64,000 nt of DNA. Origin: Symsagittifera roscoffensis (taxonomy: Eukaryota; Xenacoelomorpha; Acoela; Convolutidae). Below the pieces are notes generated by a model. The model was not told the DNA's origin and did no database searches. It saw only the letters and a list, made by a program, of their open reading frames with translations. A program made the translations under genes and the position numbers. Below are positions 46,961 through 58,257 of the stretch, one piece after another (position 1 is the first letter of the stretch; each line of letters begins with the position of its first letter). The DNA is taken from contig NC_087070.1 of the NCBI RefSeq assembly GCF_963678635.1, positions 14,325,840 to 14,389,839 on the forward strand, in the 5' to 3' direction.

Positions 46961-47481
46961 CACAAAAAATTAGCTAAAACGCTAACTGTATAACTCAAAA
47001 TCGCCCGAAAACATAAGAAATTGCGGTCTTGAAAAAAAGTCCAAAAGGGCTGTTTTTGAAGCTTTATTTGAATAATTTCGACCTAAAGATGAGGTTTTTT
47101 GGCGTGATTTTTCTCCTCAAACTTAGTGTAAATTAACCACATGTGCTTTTGGAACAATTTTAAGGTCAATCGGTCAAAAATGGATGTTTAATCGTATAAA
47201 AGTAGAGAAGTTTTGGGCTATCTTTTGGTCGAATTCCTGAAAGCGAACCCCGTCCCCCCACCCCCGCCAACACCCCACCCCCAAATCCGCCCCTCATTTA
47301 AGGTACAATTAATTATTATCTGAAAATAAGTTGGTTTCAATTTGAGTGCTGAAAAACTACAAACTGTACAATCTTACTTTTTTTACATCTTACAAAATGT
47401 ACAATCTTACTTGCTTAAATAACAATTTGACATTCTACAACCTGTCAGATATCAATTTTTTTTTGCCAAATTCTGTTTTTT
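46961..47481. other. Unique spacer with C-rich tract
   Basis: Unrelated sequence begins where copy C ends. A C-rich tract at about 47248-47295 (runs of five to six C) lies in it. The right part should include the 3' UTR of the minus-strand exon that ends at 47482. Confidence 0.45.
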
Positions 47482-48219
47482 TTATGGCTTCGATTGTCTT
47501 CCACGTTTGCGCAAATCGACCATGGATTCCAAAGGTGTGTCGTCAATAAATTCTTTGTAATCGGCCAGTCGTCTATCAATTTTTCCCATGTAGTTTTTCA
47601 GCTCCGACAATTCACCGTCAAATTGATCGATTTTCTTTCTGGTTGCGCCCATGTTTAAAAGCGAATTCAACTTCTGTTCATATCCCAGCTGTTGGTCGCT
47701 CGGCACAAATTTCTTAATATCTTCCGACATGTTTTGAATGGTTGTTTCAAATTTTTCTGTCAACTGCTCATTTGTGATGTTTTGACGATCGTTTAGTTTA
47801 TCAATAGACTCTGAAATCGGCTCGAAATCGCTTTTGAGTGCTCTTACTAGGGACAACTGCTGTTTTCTAAGCTCACGCTCGATTACTGTTTGCAGCTCTT
47901 TCATATTCAGGCCGCTTGCGGTTGAGAGCATCGCAGTTTCCATTTCTTGTTCGACCAGGTCGAAGTCGTACTTATTCAAGTATCGCTCTCTTATCTCCTG
48001 GATTATTCTGGACTTGGACAGAATGGATCTACCCCAGAGTCCTTCGAATATCCTCGTTAGTCCGAATGACCTTGAGTCGTCTAGCTTCCACAGTTCGTTG
48101 TTTCGGCCCTTGTTTTTCGAGTTTCCACGACGCAGTATTTTTCGTCTGAAGAACTCAGTCTCTATGATGAGATTTGCAGAGAGTTCTAATTTGGTTTCTT
48201 CGGCGTTTTTCTCTGCGGC
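47482..48219 (-). CDS. Terminal exon of an unrecognised protein with coiled-coil C-terminus
   Basis: On the minus strand a frame of 245 codons runs from a splice acceptor (TTAATTTAG, AG at 48221-48220) to a stop ending at 47482. No ATG opens it, so it is the last exon of a spliced gene whose upstream exons lie to the right. The first half includes IIETEFFRRKILRRG, ELWKLDDSRSFGLTRIFEG and LWGRSILSKSRIIQEIRERY. The second half is charged and helical with coiled-coil character (KELQTVIERELRKQQ, SISKLNDRQ-like heptads, QFDGELSELKNYMGKIDRRL) and ends RKRGRQSKP. Balanced base use, a long frame and protein-like composition make it a credible gene. I do not recognise the family. A cytoplasmic tail of a membrane protein is one guess, but nothing here proves it. 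The antisense frame at 47834-48223 is a shadow. Confidence 0.7.
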   Translation of the reverse strand, partial: AAEKNAEETKLELSANLIIETEFFRRKILRRGNSKNKGRNNELWKLDDSRSFGLTRIFEGLWGRSILSKSRIIQEIRERYLNKYDFDLVEQEMETAMLSTASGLNMKELQTVIERELRKQQLSLVRALKSDFEPISESIDKLNDRQNITNEQLTEKFETTIQNMSEDIKKFVPSDQQLGYEQKLNSLLNMGATRKKIDQFDGELSELKNYMGKIDRRLADYKEFIDDTPLESMVDLRKRGRQSKP

Positions 48220-48759
48220 CTAAATTAATACATTGTGTATTCAAACCTCAACTAACATCAGGAGATCCCCATCCTAACTTCAGTTGTTTTTTTTTTTCAA
48301 ATTCCTCTAGTCTTTTGAAAATAAAAGCCCCAAAAAATCCCAGATTAGAGTTCACTCAGCCCCTCATTCACATTAACCATTCAACATGCAGTCATTCAAT
48401 CGGAAATTGGGTAATCTGCCGTTCGGGAAAAATGCTACACCGAATTAGTGACCAGATAGGGGCCGCCATTATCCTCTTCAGCTAGAACCTTCAAACCATT
48501 CTGTGTTGTTTGATTGAATACTCTTTTCCTTAGAAAGAGACAAAGAGTTTATACAAAGAGAGATACAAATAAAGAAAGGCCAGGCATTACCAGCTCTATA
48601 TTTTCGCTAGATTTAGAATATAAGACTTGCCAGCTTCAAGCTTCTAAAGATGTAGAAACTCTTGAGGACATTTTACATTCTTACTTTACACCTTTTTTCA
48701 TTTATTTACGCTTAGTTTGCTAACACACGCAGCCACGACAGTGCCCGCATCCAATTTCA
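48220..48759 (-). other. Probable intron / upstream region of the minus-strand gene
   Basis: This stretch should hold the intron before the exon ending at 48219. Short open frames on the plus strand (48174-48485, 48514-48723) have no motifs I know. No upstream exon was identified with confidence. Confidence 0.4.
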
Positions 48760-49260
48760 AGCGTTAATAATCGATTATAATACGAATAAGTACCACTCTT
48801 GTTAAAATTGAGAAACAATCGATTATAATCAATTAATAATCGATTATAATCTCTTTTTTTAAATGAAATTAAGCTACAACATTACGAAGCCAAACTGTGC
48901 ACTGGATACGCGCACAATTTTGTGTCTGTTTATTTCTGGATTCCAGAGAAAAGCATTTAAACATGTTCCAAAAAGTAAGCGGAATCCACTTACAAGATTT
49001 TCATGGATTCCGCGTACATATACTTATAAAGTAAATTTTGTCGGCCAATTTAAATATAGCTAGTTGTTCTGAATTCCGCAACTGTAAGTGGGTTACGCAA
49101 AATGTAAGTGGAATCCGCAAATGTAAGTGGAATTCGCAAAATTTGTATGCGCAATCCGCAAATGTAAGCGGTTTCCGCAAACTGCAAAGGAATTCAGAAA
49201 TTTGTTTATTACTGAACTTGCATATGCACTTCCGGAATTTAAAAGCAAGTACTTAACCAT
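48760..49260. repeat. Left arm of a large imperfect inverted repeat
   Basis: The arm starts with several ATCGATTATAAT words, then CATTACGAAGCCAAACTGTGC, then repeated words like GTAAGTGGAATCCGCAAA. The right arm at 51470-52080 has the same parts in inverse order and orientation, including GCACAGTTTGGCCTCGTAATG. GTAAGYGGAATYCGCAAA words recur about every 20 bp between 49086 and 49175. Confidence 0.75.
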
Positions 49261-49584
49261 TGTCAACGGAATCCACGAACAAATCTTAAAACATCAGTGA
49301 ATGAATCGATGGATGTCACACTTAAGTATTTGCAAGCTGTTTTTGGTATCATGGTTTTGAAAACACAACACCGAATAAATTATTGGGTTTATTTGGTAAT
49401 TAGGTTAATTCTTTATTGGGTTGTCATATCGCCGAATTAGGTCGGTATTTGTGATTCAGTTATTGAGATTCAGTATTTGGGGTTTTGTATTTGAGATTCA
49501 GTATTTGGGAGCGTCATTTCAAATCATGAAGATAGTATTTGGGATGAGATGACAGAATCTCATCTGTGTTAAGATCTGTGTTTT

Positions 49585-49694
49585 GATATGATGGTCGTTC
49601 CAATCGAAAACTACCTTTTACTTTGTTATCTTGATACTTTCGGCTCCTTGCTGTATCTTTTCGAATTTTGTCGTTGACGAGCTCTTCAGTCAAC
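49585..49694. repeat. Duplicated 110-bp segment, copy 1
   Basis: This 110-bp segment matches 50392-50501 with few differences (shared GGTCGTTCCAATCGAAAAC and CGAATTTTGTCGTTGACGAG). On the minus strand both read a basic peptide with TEELVNDKIRKDTA and SFRLERP. In copy 1 the frame continues to 86 codons (49514-49774). Similar peptide in two copies suggests a fragment of a mobile-element protein, but I cannot name it. Confidence 0.75.
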
Positions 49695-50391
49695 CTAATT
49701 TTTAGGGTGTTTTTTTTTTGCTTTTTGCTGAGGTGTTGGTTGGCTCGACATTTTTCAGCATAGCATTGTGACAAGGCTACTTTTCTGATTTTAAATGGTT
49801 TTTAAACGTGAGTTCTTGGCAATAGGAAAAAACTTAAAACCACATTTTTTAAACAAAAGTTTGAAAAAATACATCATCTGGAGTGTAGGGAAAACGAGGT
49901 CAATTTTGAAGTTTTTTCAGAATTTTTAATTTTTAGTATGTTTTTGAAGTCAAAGTATAACTTATTATCAATAAACAATCATTTTAGAGTAGATCATAGT
50001 TTAAAATGTGGTGGTTAAATTTTTCAGTTTTTTGATCAGTGGTTGTTTTTTTAGAGCGTCACCAATTTTTTTTTTATTGGATGTTCAGAGTCCTGAAAGA
50101 ATAATTTTTTTACGAACAAAAATTTTCTCTTTTTTGAATGGGTCAATTAAGCCAATAATTGGCTTTAGCCAATTACAAAAATAGGTCGGTCCAATTTATA
50201 GTTGAATAGATAGAGGCGGCCAAAAATTAGTTAAACTTTGGAAAATTTTCAAAAATTTTTCAATTTTTTTTGAGAAATCATCTCAATCCTTGAAAAAATT
50301 GGATTCTTTGTTCGAAATGTTCTAATTTGTTCTCTAGACGTGTGCGCTACTGAGTCAGCATGCATTTTACACATGAGCTTTCCTGTGTTCT

Positions 50392-50501
50392 GATATAATG
50401 GTCGTTCCAATCGAAAACTCTTTTTTACATTGTTATCTTGATAATTTCGGCTCTCTGCTGTATCTTTTCGAATTTTGTCGTTGACGAGCTCTTCAGTCAA
50501 C
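50392..50501. repeat. Duplicated 110-bp segment, copy 2
   Basis: This is the partner of 49585-49694, 807 bp further right and in the same orientation. Most of the differences I see keep the minus-strand peptide readable. The DNA between the copies is T-rich with no other recognised feature. Confidence 0.75.
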
Positions 50502-51130
50502 TATAAGGCGTACGTAGGCTGTCAATGGACTAGTTCAAGGGACCATTTGGTTTTTTTGCAATTTTATTCAAGCATTAAATCAGTTTTTTTTTTATTGTTC
50601 TGTGTCCTCATGTTTTTTGGCTAGTGGTAAGACATAGGATTTTTTACCTTATTTATTTCTAAACTCAACTAGGAGGAGGCTATTGTATGGATGCCGTCAT
50701 GGAGAAAGAACTTCTTGAACTGTTTACTGTTTGTTATGACTGTTGGTTTTTATTTGAGCTTTTTGATTTAACCGCATTCTACTTTTCCATACTATTTTCA
50801 CTGTTTTCGGCATGTGTTATGTTCTGAAAATTGCGCCGGCCTGTCAAAATTGTTCTTGCGGGTCAATTATCTTCCTGAGTTTTTTTGTTCACTGGGAGTA
50901 AAGGATCTATTTAACTAATTTGAGTAAATTAATATTAGATAAAAATTACCACAACTTGAATTACAGCAGAATTAAATTTTAACTTCAAATACACGTTCTG
51001 GTTTCAAGCCATAGTATGTTCAGGTTTCGCAATTTGAAAATATTTCAAAATGACTGAATTTGTTTTTATTTGAATTGAATGGCTTGAAAAGAACTGATGA
51101 TTAAATTTATTTCCGTTTGTTCAGTTGGCA

Positions 51131-51373
51131 GGAATTGAGATTGCAAAAATTTAGATTGATGACAGGAATTGAGATCGAAGTTAAGTTTTTGTAGGAGGTG
51201 AGATTGAAGATGGGTATGTTTGACAAGAAATGAGATGAAATCGAAACTGCGTCTGTTTGACAAGAAATGAGATGAGATCGAAGTTGCGTCTGTTTGACTG
51301 GAATTGAGATCGAAGTTGGGTATGTTCGACAGGATTTCAGATCGAATTTGGGTGTTTGACAGGAATTGAGATC
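51131..51373. repeat. Short minisatellite, about 30-37-bp units
   Basis: Roughly seven degenerate units built on GAATTGAGATCGAAGTTG and GTATGTTTGACAGG are arranged head to tail. On the minus strand they give a repetitive Ser/Leu-rich peptide, which is a consequence of the repeat and not evidence of a gene. Confidence 0.82.
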
Positions 51374-51469
51374 ACACGTTTGGCATTTCAACTGGTAGCT
51401 GATTAACGTAGTATAAAAGATATAATTTTAAACGCTACTACACATACAAATTTGTAAAAAGAATCCTCA

Positions 51470-52080
51470 AACAAAATGGGGATTCCACTTACAATTTTGC
51501 AGATTCTGCTTACAATTGCAGATTCCGCAACAGCTCAATTCAACTATACAGATGTTTAATTTTTCGTCTGTGGATTGCACAAAATGTTATGGATTCCGCA
51601 AATACGGTTGTGGATTCCGCAATTTCGCCTAATTTTGGACCAATTTTGAACGGTACAGTGTTTTAGGTATTTGTTTCCGCGACCAATCTGATTTGGGTCT
51701 GTTGCGGAATCTGCTTACAATGCACATAATGCACAGTTTGGCCTCGTAATGCATTATTTTTAATAAACTTTAATTGATTTTAATTGAGTTAGTAATAGAT
51801 CAATTATTTGATCTAGTTTCATGATTGATTCGGAAGAATTAATTTTCACATACCGCAGGGACCTTTCAACTAATATAAAAGGTTATCTATGAAACTTTTG
51901 TTTTGTAGTAAAACTTTGTGTTAAGATGTACCAAAGTGTGACAAGAGATATCTCTTAGAGGTTTTGTTATTGATACAAAATTATTAACCAATAAGATGTA
52001 ATTCGAGTATTGTTTTTGGTTTGACAAATTTTTGACAAAATAAGAGATTAAAATCTATAATCGATTATAAGAGCTTACAA
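51470..52080. repeat. Right arm of the large imperfect inverted repeat
   Basis: From left to right it has GGATTCCACTTACA and GGATTCCGCAA words, GCACAGTTTGGCCTCGTAATG at about 51730-51750, then ATAATCGATTATAA at about 52056. This mirrors the arm at 48760-49260. The arms are diverged, so this is either an old foldback element of about 3.3 kb or two insertions of one family in opposite orientation. Confidence 0.7.
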
Positions 52081-52254
52081 TCTCTTGGAAAATATCACTA
52101 TTATAATCAATTAAAGTCTTTTAAACACATAATTTTGGTTTCTATAAGGAATTTTAATTGTCATAGAATCCGTTAAAATTGATTACTTAGGCCTAAATTT
52201 GGATGCGGTTAGCTATTACATCAGCTGGAAACCAGAAACTCTTAAATTGTATGG

Positions 52255-54710
52255 CAGATAATTTTTCTACTGAAAACTTGTATGGAATTGCAATATAGGC
52301 TTTTTATCAAATACTACATGTAGGGAATTGTGATGAGCTTCGTTTCAAGTACTACATGTTTGGAATTCTATGATGAGCTTTTTGCCAAGCAATACATGTA
52401 TGGAATTGTTAGATGAGCTTTTCTCCTAGTACTGCATTCATGGAATTGTATGATGAGCTTTTTTGTCAAGTACTACAAGCATGGTATTGTATGATAATAT
52501 TTCTTAAATTAATTTATATCTGTAATTGTATGACGAGCTTTTTTCCAAACAAATCAGTATGAAAATTTATGATGATTTTTTTCCAAGTACATGTATGGAA
52601 CTGTATGATGAGCTTTTTTCCAAGTATTGCAATTATTGAGTTCTATGATGTGCTATTTCTTTCAAAAACTACATGTATAGAATTGCATGATGAGCTTTTT
52701 CCAAGTACTACAAAAATGGATTTGTATGATGAGCCTTTTTTCCAAATACTACATGTATGAAATTGTATAATGAGCTCTTTTCAAGTACCTAATGTATGGA
52801 ATTGTATGATGAGCTTTTTTCCAAAAACTGCTAAAATGGAAGCGCATGATGAATTTTTTTTCCAAATCCTACATTTATAGAAATGTATGATGAAATTTTT
52901 ATAGAACTACATGAACCGTACTGCATCTTTTTTTTCACCTACTGCATCTTTTGAATTGTAGAATGAGATAATTTTTTCAAGTACTACATATATGGAATTG
53001 TGATAAGTTTTTTCCCAAGTAATGCATGTATGAAGTTGTATGATGAGCTGTTTTCCAAATACTATGTATGGAATTGATTTAAGGTTTTCCTAATATTAAA
53101 TGTCTGAAAAATTAGATTGAGTTTTTTTCAGACATTTTATGTATGGAATTGTATGATGGGTTTTTTTTCAATTACAAATAAGGATTTGTATGTTGAGCTT
53201 ATTTCCAAGCACTTCATGTAAGGTATTGATTGATTAGCTGTTTTCCAAATACTACATGAATGAAATTGTATGATGAATTTTTTTCAAATACGGGGAAATG
53301 TATAATCATCTTTTTGTCAAAAACTGCATGTATGGAATTTTATGATGTTTTTTTCTCCATTTACTACAAATAAGGAATTGTATGATGAGCTAACTTACAA
53401 GTACTACATGTGTAGGCTGGTTTGATAAGCTTTTTTTCAAGTACTACATGCATGGAATTGTATGACGAGTTTTTTTCCAAGTACTACATGTATTGAATTG
53501 TAGGATGAACCATTTTTTTCAAGTACTACATAAATGGAATGGTACGATTATTTGATTATGATTTAGTACATGCCTGTAATTGTATGGTAAGCTTTTTTTC
53601 AAATTACTACATGTATGAAGTGGTATGATGAGTTTTTTTCCAAGTACTACATGTGTAAATTGTATGATAAGCTTTTTTCTAAGTACTTAAAGTGTGGAAT
53701 TGTATGACGAGCTGTTTTTCAAATACTACATGCATGGATTTGATAACGAGCTTTTTTCCAAGTTCTACATGTAATGAATCAAATGATAAAGTTCTTTGAA
53801 GTAGTACATGTACGGAGTTGTATGAGGAGCGTTTTTCCTAGTTCTGTATGCATGGAATTGATTGATGAGCTGTTTTCCAAGTATTAAATGTAGGGAGTTT
53901 TAAGATAAGCTTTTTTCAAGTACTTAATGTATGGAGTTGTTCGATGAGTTTTTTTCCAAAAACACATGTATTGAATTGTACGATGAGGTGTTTTCCAAGT
54001 ACCAGATGCTTGGAATTGTATGATGAGTTTTTTGCAAGTACTAGATGAATGGAATTTTTTGTTGAGCTTTTCATCATACAATTCCATACTTGTAGTGCTT
54101 TGAAAAAAGCTAATCAAACAAGTCGATACATTTAATACTTGGGAAAACACTCATCTTGCAACTCCATAAATGTAGTGCATGGAACAAAATCATCATACAA
54201 TTCCATACAGTTAGTATGTTGAAAAAAGCTAACTAATCGAGTCAATGCTTGTAATACTAATAAAAAGCACATCATGCAGTTCAGTAGATGAAATGCATGA
54301 TGTGTTTTTTTTTACTAGTACTACAAGCATCAAACTAGAAGTATTTTTCAACATACTAGATGTATGGAATTGTATGATGATGTTTTTTCAAGCACTACAT
54401 TTATGGAATTGTAAGATCAGCGTTTTTCCAAGTAATAGATGCATGAAATTGTATGACGAGCTTTTTTCCATGCACAACATTTATGAAATTTTATGATGAG
54501 CGTTTTTCCATGTATTAGATGTATACAATTGTTTGATGAGCTTTTTTCAATGCACTACTTGTATGATGAGAGTTTTTGAGTAGTACATGTACGGAGTTGT
54601 ATGAGGAGCCTTTTTCCTAGCACTGAATGTTTTTTCCGCGCCCAACATATCTTGAATTGTATTACGAATTTTTTTTACAAAACCAACATCTATGGAACTG
54701 TTTGATGAGT
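52255..54710. repeat. Minisatellite, about 45-bp degenerate units, roughly 50 copies
   Basis: The words AAGTACTACATGTATGGAAT and TGTATGATGAGCTTTTTTCC recur head to tail with spacing of about 40-52 bp. Units differ by many substitutions and small indels, so this is an old array. A part at about 54066-54290 is in the opposite orientation. Open frames through it are repetitive and broken. Confidence 0.93.
54066..54290 (-). repeat. Inverted segment inside the 45-bp minisatellite
   Basis: Here the units read CATCATACAATTCCATACTTG and GCTTTGAAAAAAGC, the reverse complement of the surrounding units. About four to five units are inverted, with normal orientation on both sides. Confidence 0.82.
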
Positions 54711-54879
54711 TCACAAGGCGAGTAATTTGAACAAATTTCCGACCGGTTGTCAGAGCGGTCTAAAACAAAATCTGGAAATTTGGTATATCGATTCGGTGTA
54801 GGTGCCCATAATCTAATCTTTTTTCCCACAATTAAAATGCATTTATAACTAAAACAATTTAAAAAACAGAAAAATGACC

Positions 54880-55120
54880 TCAACTGCTAGTTTCTGGTTG
54901 GTTATCGCCGTTAGCTTGTGACTTATCTTGTTTCACAAAACTGCTAATTGTAACACGTTCTAGCCGTGAATTTGTTGAAAGATATATAAATAAATGGACA
55001 AGTATTGCGCTATATATCATTTTCAGAATGAATTTTTATTTGAATTTTGAAGCTTTTGGAGATATTTTAGGGTTCTGAGTTGAGCACGATCACGCGACGC
55101 GGGATTTTTTTTTCATATCC
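54880..55120 (+). repeat. Possible BEL/Pao LTR fragment
   Basis: Ordered matches to 63365-63595 include GTTCTAGCCRTGAATKTG, AGATATNTATA, ATGGACAA, GAGAKWTTTTAGGGT and ATGAGTTG-like bases. A TATA-box-like GATATATAAATAAATGG lies at 54980. Lying just upstream of retrotransposon coding relics, it may be a long terminal repeat remnant. I could not define its ends, and an internal untranslated segment is the alternative. Confidence 0.45.
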
Positions 55121-55716
55121 CATCGGCCCTGTTTTGAAATATTCATATCCAATGTGGAGCAATGGTAATTCTTTCATACCATAGGACAATCAGAGAAGGC
55201 GCGGGTGTTTGTGGGTTGGAGATAACTACCTGGACGTGAGCTCGAAGGCCTGCCACCAAAGTTTGACGGCTTACCTGTAAACCAGCTGAACAAAAAACTC
55301 GTTTTTTTAATGTATGTGCTAACTATGCATGAAAGTGTTGCTGTCAACGGTATATTACTAAAAACAGACGCAACACCGACACACTAAAAACAGACACATT
55401 TGATAAAAACCTTGATACTAATCCAACCGACGCAAGTCAGAAAAAGAACAAATTTGTCAGACAATTACTTTGCGAAAACACAAAATATTGAATTGTTGTG
55501 AAAATTTTGGAAAAATTTTCAATATTTTTTAAAACATTAAAGACGATACATGATAATAGTCCGGTTAAAATTTTTTTAACCCCTGAGCCTTAAAAAAACA
55601 ACTCGTGTCTTAGACACTTTGCTGAAACCGTTTCACCAATAATATCCGTAATCAAAAAAATTGCATAAAATTGGTTTCTCCAAAAAAACCGCCCAAACCG
55701 CTCAAATCTTGCTGGA

Positions 55717-55759
55717 AAACCGCTCAAACCGCTCAAATCTTGAGCGGTTTTTGAGCGGG
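55717..55759. repeat. Strong composite hairpin of CCGCTCAAA words
   Basis: CCGCTCAA and TTGAGCGG pair around a 3-base loop (ATC), and the flanking CCGCTCAAA and TTTGAGCGG pair outside it with a 2-base bulge. A further direct copy, ACCGCTCAAATCTTG, lies just to the left at about 55697-55711. Confidence 0.82.
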
Positions 55760-55899
55760 ATCTCGACCCGGGAGAGAATTACTAGTAAAAGAGTTGTTGG
55801 AATACCAAGGCTCTATGGAAGAGGCCAAAAACGCTAAAAAACGAAGTTTGAAAGTTCAAAGACTGGCAAAAAAGTGCAAAAAGTTCTCATGAAATATTG

Positions 55900-56715
55900 A
55901 TTTTGAAGATCGAAGTTCTGCAAAAATGTCAGAATCTAGTCAAGACCTAAGCTAACCTAAAACAGATTTAGAAAAACAGATACTGGATAACTTGTGGAAA
56001 TCATTGATTGATTCAGCTGGCCAGGTCTGATCGTTGCTGCATTCATTCAAAATATTAATTTGAAGGAAAAGCTTGCTAATAAATTGCCGCACCAAGATCT
56101 GTATAAGCTGTTTTTCGACGATCAAGTCTGCATAGTTCGATCCAAAGCAAAATAATTGACCTCATTAAAGATTGAAGATCCAAAGCAAAATTTCGAGCAA
56201 AAGCAAAATCATTGACTCTACCAATAACTGAAGAAATTACCAAGTGCAACAAAGTTGTTCACCTCCAACAATACCGTAAAAGTCCTAAAGTCAGAACGTT
56301 TTCAAAACCTAGTTGCGATTGCACGCATAATTGTCACTATACAAGAAAAGGTAGTTCCTCGAGAACAAGAACAACGAACTTCTAGCACCAACAGTTTAAA
56401 ACCAGCATTGAAAATGCATCTAAGACAGCCGCTGAACTACAAACTGTTTCCAAAGTGAGCACCTGTTACGCTTCTGTCAGTTACCCTGAAGAAGCTCTCC
56501 CTATGATAGAGTTAGAAATTTTTTTGGATGACAGAATTACCAAAGCGCTGGTTTTGTCTTACAGTGCTCTCGCCAACTCATGCATATCATCAAGCTTTGC
56601 GAAACGCCTCACTCTAAGAGGATAAAAGTTGCATGTAATCGCCAAGGGGATCAATTCTGATGAAGTAATTTTTGACAGGAAGCTTAATTTAATGTGTCTT
56701 CAGAAGCTGCTGGAT
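55900..56715 (+). pseudogene. BEL/Pao retrotransposon relic 1: gag and protease part
   Basis: Frame-shifted plus-strand fragments match the second relic at 60000-60705, including the shared end TGTCTTCAGAAGCTGCTGGAT. The part near 56510-56700 reads as an aspartic-protease-like region (a KALVLS stretch where the family has its D-S/T-G-A/S motif, then SSSFAKRLTLRG). The catalytic aspartate is not present in the readable frame. Stops and frame changes occur throughout, so it is non-functional. The upstream gag part (LANKLPHQDLYKLFF) is a weak match. It breaks off where the tandem 991-bp insert begins. Confidence 0.72.
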
Positions 56716-57266
56716 CCTGTCTACGACATTTGAACTTTATTCTTTGCCGAACCTAACTTTGCCACATTTTCGACATGAATATGCCGCCAAATTAGTAAAC
56801 TGAAAGACTCAAAACTCAAAAATTAAAAGAAATCAATTAAAAAGAAACAACTAAACTACGATCTGAAATTGGCATCTAAATCATCCAAAACGTATTGCCG
56901 TTGTCATTGGCGCACAAAAGTTTTTTTAAAAAAAAAGAAACCGAAACCAAGGTTTTTTTTGTTTGAAAAATCAACGAACCCATCCTTATACTAACCAATC
57001 ATATTGTTTACTTTTTTTTCTTTTTCTTTTTTTTGGATTGTAAGTTCCAGAGAAGGGGGACAAAAAAAACTCAAAATCATTTTTTTTGTTACAATACAAT
57101 TGCGAGGGTTCCATGTAATCAAAGGAATTACACTCCTTGTACTCCTTACAACCAGCGTCTCAGACTCTCAGAGTCTCAGAGTCTCCTTACACTCCATGTA
57201 ATCAAAGCAATTTTTGTCTGACACGTCAAAACGTGAATTAAGTTTAGGAGATATAGTCAATTAAAA

Positions 57267-57512
57267 ATGAATTCAACCTATGATGCTGTTTTTAAAGTCA
57301 TAGAAACAGACGTAGAAATTTTAGCAAAAGCAATTAACCAAGCCATAAGCGATTCCGACGAAGTACAGATCATAAACGATTTCTTAACGGAATTTAAGAG
57401 CTTGCTTGACGATGCCAATAACGAAGCAGTCAAGATAATACTCACCGAAACGGACCAGCAAGACTCAAGTCTTTCCCAGGTGCAGACGGAATCGTTCGCT
57501 CCTGCGAAATGA
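57267..57512 (+). CDS. Small acidic open frame (81 aa) in the 991-bp repeat, function unknown
   Basis: An ATG at 57267 opens 81 codons ending TGA at 57510-57512. The peptide is acidic and helical-looking (EILAKAINQAIS, DSDEVQIINDF, EFKSLLDDANNEAV). In the second repeat unit the same frame is broken: TTA at 57384 (codon 40) is TGA at 58375. It could be a short gag-like or leader peptide of a small retroelement. It has no motif I recognise, and it may be chance. Confidence 0.35.
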   Translation: MNSTYDAVFKVIETDVEILAKAINQAISDSDEVQIINDFLTEFKSLLDDANNEAVKIILTETDQQDSSLSQVQTESFAPAK

Positions 57513-58257
57513 AAACTAGCAGGGGGATTCTACACCGACCAGCAGTCAAACTCTCGCGGGTGGGTATTGGACCACAGTAACAACTAGATGACCAACATGA
57601 TCAACGACAGCTAACAACTAGATGACATTGACCATTACAATCAACGACGACGTACCATCAGCTTCAACGAACAATTTTCTAATTTGCAACCTGCAAATGG
57701 GCCCGGCTATGTCTACGACTTTTGAACTTTAATCTTTGCCGAACCTAATTTTGCCACATTTTCGACATGAATATGCCGCCAAATTAGTAAACTGAAAGAC
57801 TCAAAACTCAAAAATTAAAAGAAATCAATTAAAAAGAAACAACTAAACTACGATCTGAAATTGGCATCTAAATCATCCAAAACGTATTGCCATTGTCATT
57901 GGCGCACAAAAGTTTTTTTTAAAAAAAGAAACCGAAACCAAGGTTTTTTTTGTTTGAAAAATCAACGAACCCATCCTTATACTAACCAATCATATTGTTT
58001 ACTTTTTTTTCTTTTTCTTTTTTTTGGATTGTAAGTTCCAGAGAAGGGGGACAAAAAAAACTCAAAATCATTTTTTTTGTTACAATACAATTGCGAGGGT
58101 TCCATGTAATCAAAGGAATTACACTCCTTGTACTCCTTACAACCAGCGTCTCAGACTCTCAGAGTCTCAGAGTCTCCTTACACTCCATGTAATCAAAGCA
58201 ATTTTTGTCTGACACGTCAAAACGTGAATTAAGTTTAGGAGATATAGTCAATTAAAA

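Noticed and set aside
47834-48223. 129-codon plus-strand frame
   Set aside because: It is the complement of the minus-strand exon, which has the better composition and a splice acceptor at its start.
51066-51391. Minus-strand frames with SCQT/SHLL-type repeated peptide
   Set aside because: The repeated peptide is a by-product of the 30-37-bp minisatellite.
57004-58212. 65- and 62-codon frames repeated in both 991-bp units
   Set aside because: Both exist only because the DNA is duplicated; they overlap in different frames and have low-complexity starts, with no independent evidence of coding.
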